DNA of 64,000 nucleotides from assembly GCA_022606425.2 (NCBI GenBank), contig JAHDVF020001319.1, forward strand, positions 158,361 to 222,360, in the 5' to 3' direction. The translations under genes and the position numbers were made by a program. The stretch's first letter is position 1. Each line of letters starts with the position of its first letter. Source of the DNA: Lepidostoma basale (lineage: Eukaryota > Arthropoda > Insecta > Trichoptera > Lepidostomatidae). The notes below the pieces were generated by a model. It was given only the letters and a program-made list of their open reading frames with translations. It made no database searches and had not been told where the DNA came from. Positions 63,906 through 64,000 of this stretch are shown here, piece after piece.

Positions 63906-64000
63906 TTGTTTGAAGTCTGTGTTAAGCGGTGAGATAGACAGCAAGAAGAAAATACAAGATGCCTACCGAATGTATTTCTACGAACCCTCTTCAGAGGGAA
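63906..64000 (+). CDS. Partial exon at the right edge, unidentified gene
   Basis: A good acceptor (polypyrimidine run, TCTCCTTGTTTCAG, ends 63905) precedes non-repetitive sequence that is open to the window end. Two readings are possible. One starts at ATG 63959 (context ACAAGATGC, with an in-frame TAG upstream at 63935) and reads MPTECISTNPLQRE; the upstream 53 bp would then be 5' UTR. The other is open throughout and reads CLKSVLSGEIDSKKKIQDAY. I favour the ATG reading slightly, because a possible non-coding first exon lies at 45380-45849. The product is unknown. Confidence 0.5.

Noticed and set aside
36649..63906. Joining the FAR exon at 36649 to the acceptor at 63905
   Set aside because: The phase fits, but the join gives Ser and an unrelated sequence. 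The acceptor at 37619 gives the conserved Arg and a typical FAR C-terminus.

Overview
This is a gene-poor, AT-rich stretch of an insect nuclear genome, most likely a lepidopteran (moth or butterfly). The evidence is one insect-type fatty acyl-CoA reductase (FAR) gene end with normal splice sites, and dozens of non-LTR retrotransposon (LINE) 3' ends of kinds that I associate with Lepidoptera. Nothing prokaryotic or organellar was seen. Almost every long open frame is a decayed, 5'-truncated LINE, usually the C-terminal tail with a GRPRKTW, GRPPKRW or GRPQLRW-like motif, or its antisense shadow.

Host genes. Two exons at 36386-36649 and 37620-37776 encode the C-terminus of a FAR on the + strand. 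The intron between them holds a LINE fragment and a mariner fragment. A poly(A) signal follows at 37838. No upstream FAR exon was recognised. A CpG-rich island at about 45380-45849 ends in a strong splice donor and may be a non-coding first exon. A splice-acceptor-led exon at 63906 runs off the right edge and may belong to the same second gene.

Family labels used below are mine. LINE A1 has (TTAG)n tails and LINE A2 has (TTTG/TTG)n tails. B, C, D, E, G, H and T are mostly LINEs with GAA-rich tails. F, U and V are known only from C-terminal fragments. I has ATTTG-like tails. J is a further LINE. S has a C-terminal zinc finger. One L2/CR1-like fragment is also present. SINE K is tRNA-derived and SINE L is tRNA-like. 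N is a non-autonomous retroposon whose 3' end is borrowed from LINE A1. P and Q are palindromic foldback elements, part of a wider class of short palindromes whose core resembles a hammerhead ribozyme.

Layout. 1-8.8 kb: palindromes and LINEs J, D, H, A and B, including the longest LINE copy (A1, 5786-8025). 8.8-20 kb: LINEs I, S, A2, E, D, T and B with nested insertions (an L2-like element and a piggyBac-like MITE, each inside an E copy). 20-28 kb: N, hAT MITEs, a mariner MITE, a broken transposase-like gene and a foldback. 28-36 kb: LINEs I, H, U, C and A, SINE K, N and P. 36.4-37.9 kb: the FAR gene end. 38-45 kb: B, two-part mariner, a 0.95-kb inverted-repeat element, foldback Q, J and D. 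45-64 kb: candidate promoter/first exon, SINE K copies, LINEs A, D, G, F, V, I and B, a 201-bp tandem duplication, and the exon at the right edge.

The genes do not form a pathway here. The story is one of retrotransposon traffic: LINEs A1, D and E have been both targets and inserts, several insertions keep readable target-site duplications (TSDs) of 7-14 bp, and small RNAs (N, and probably 25690-26080) appear to have used LINE tails.
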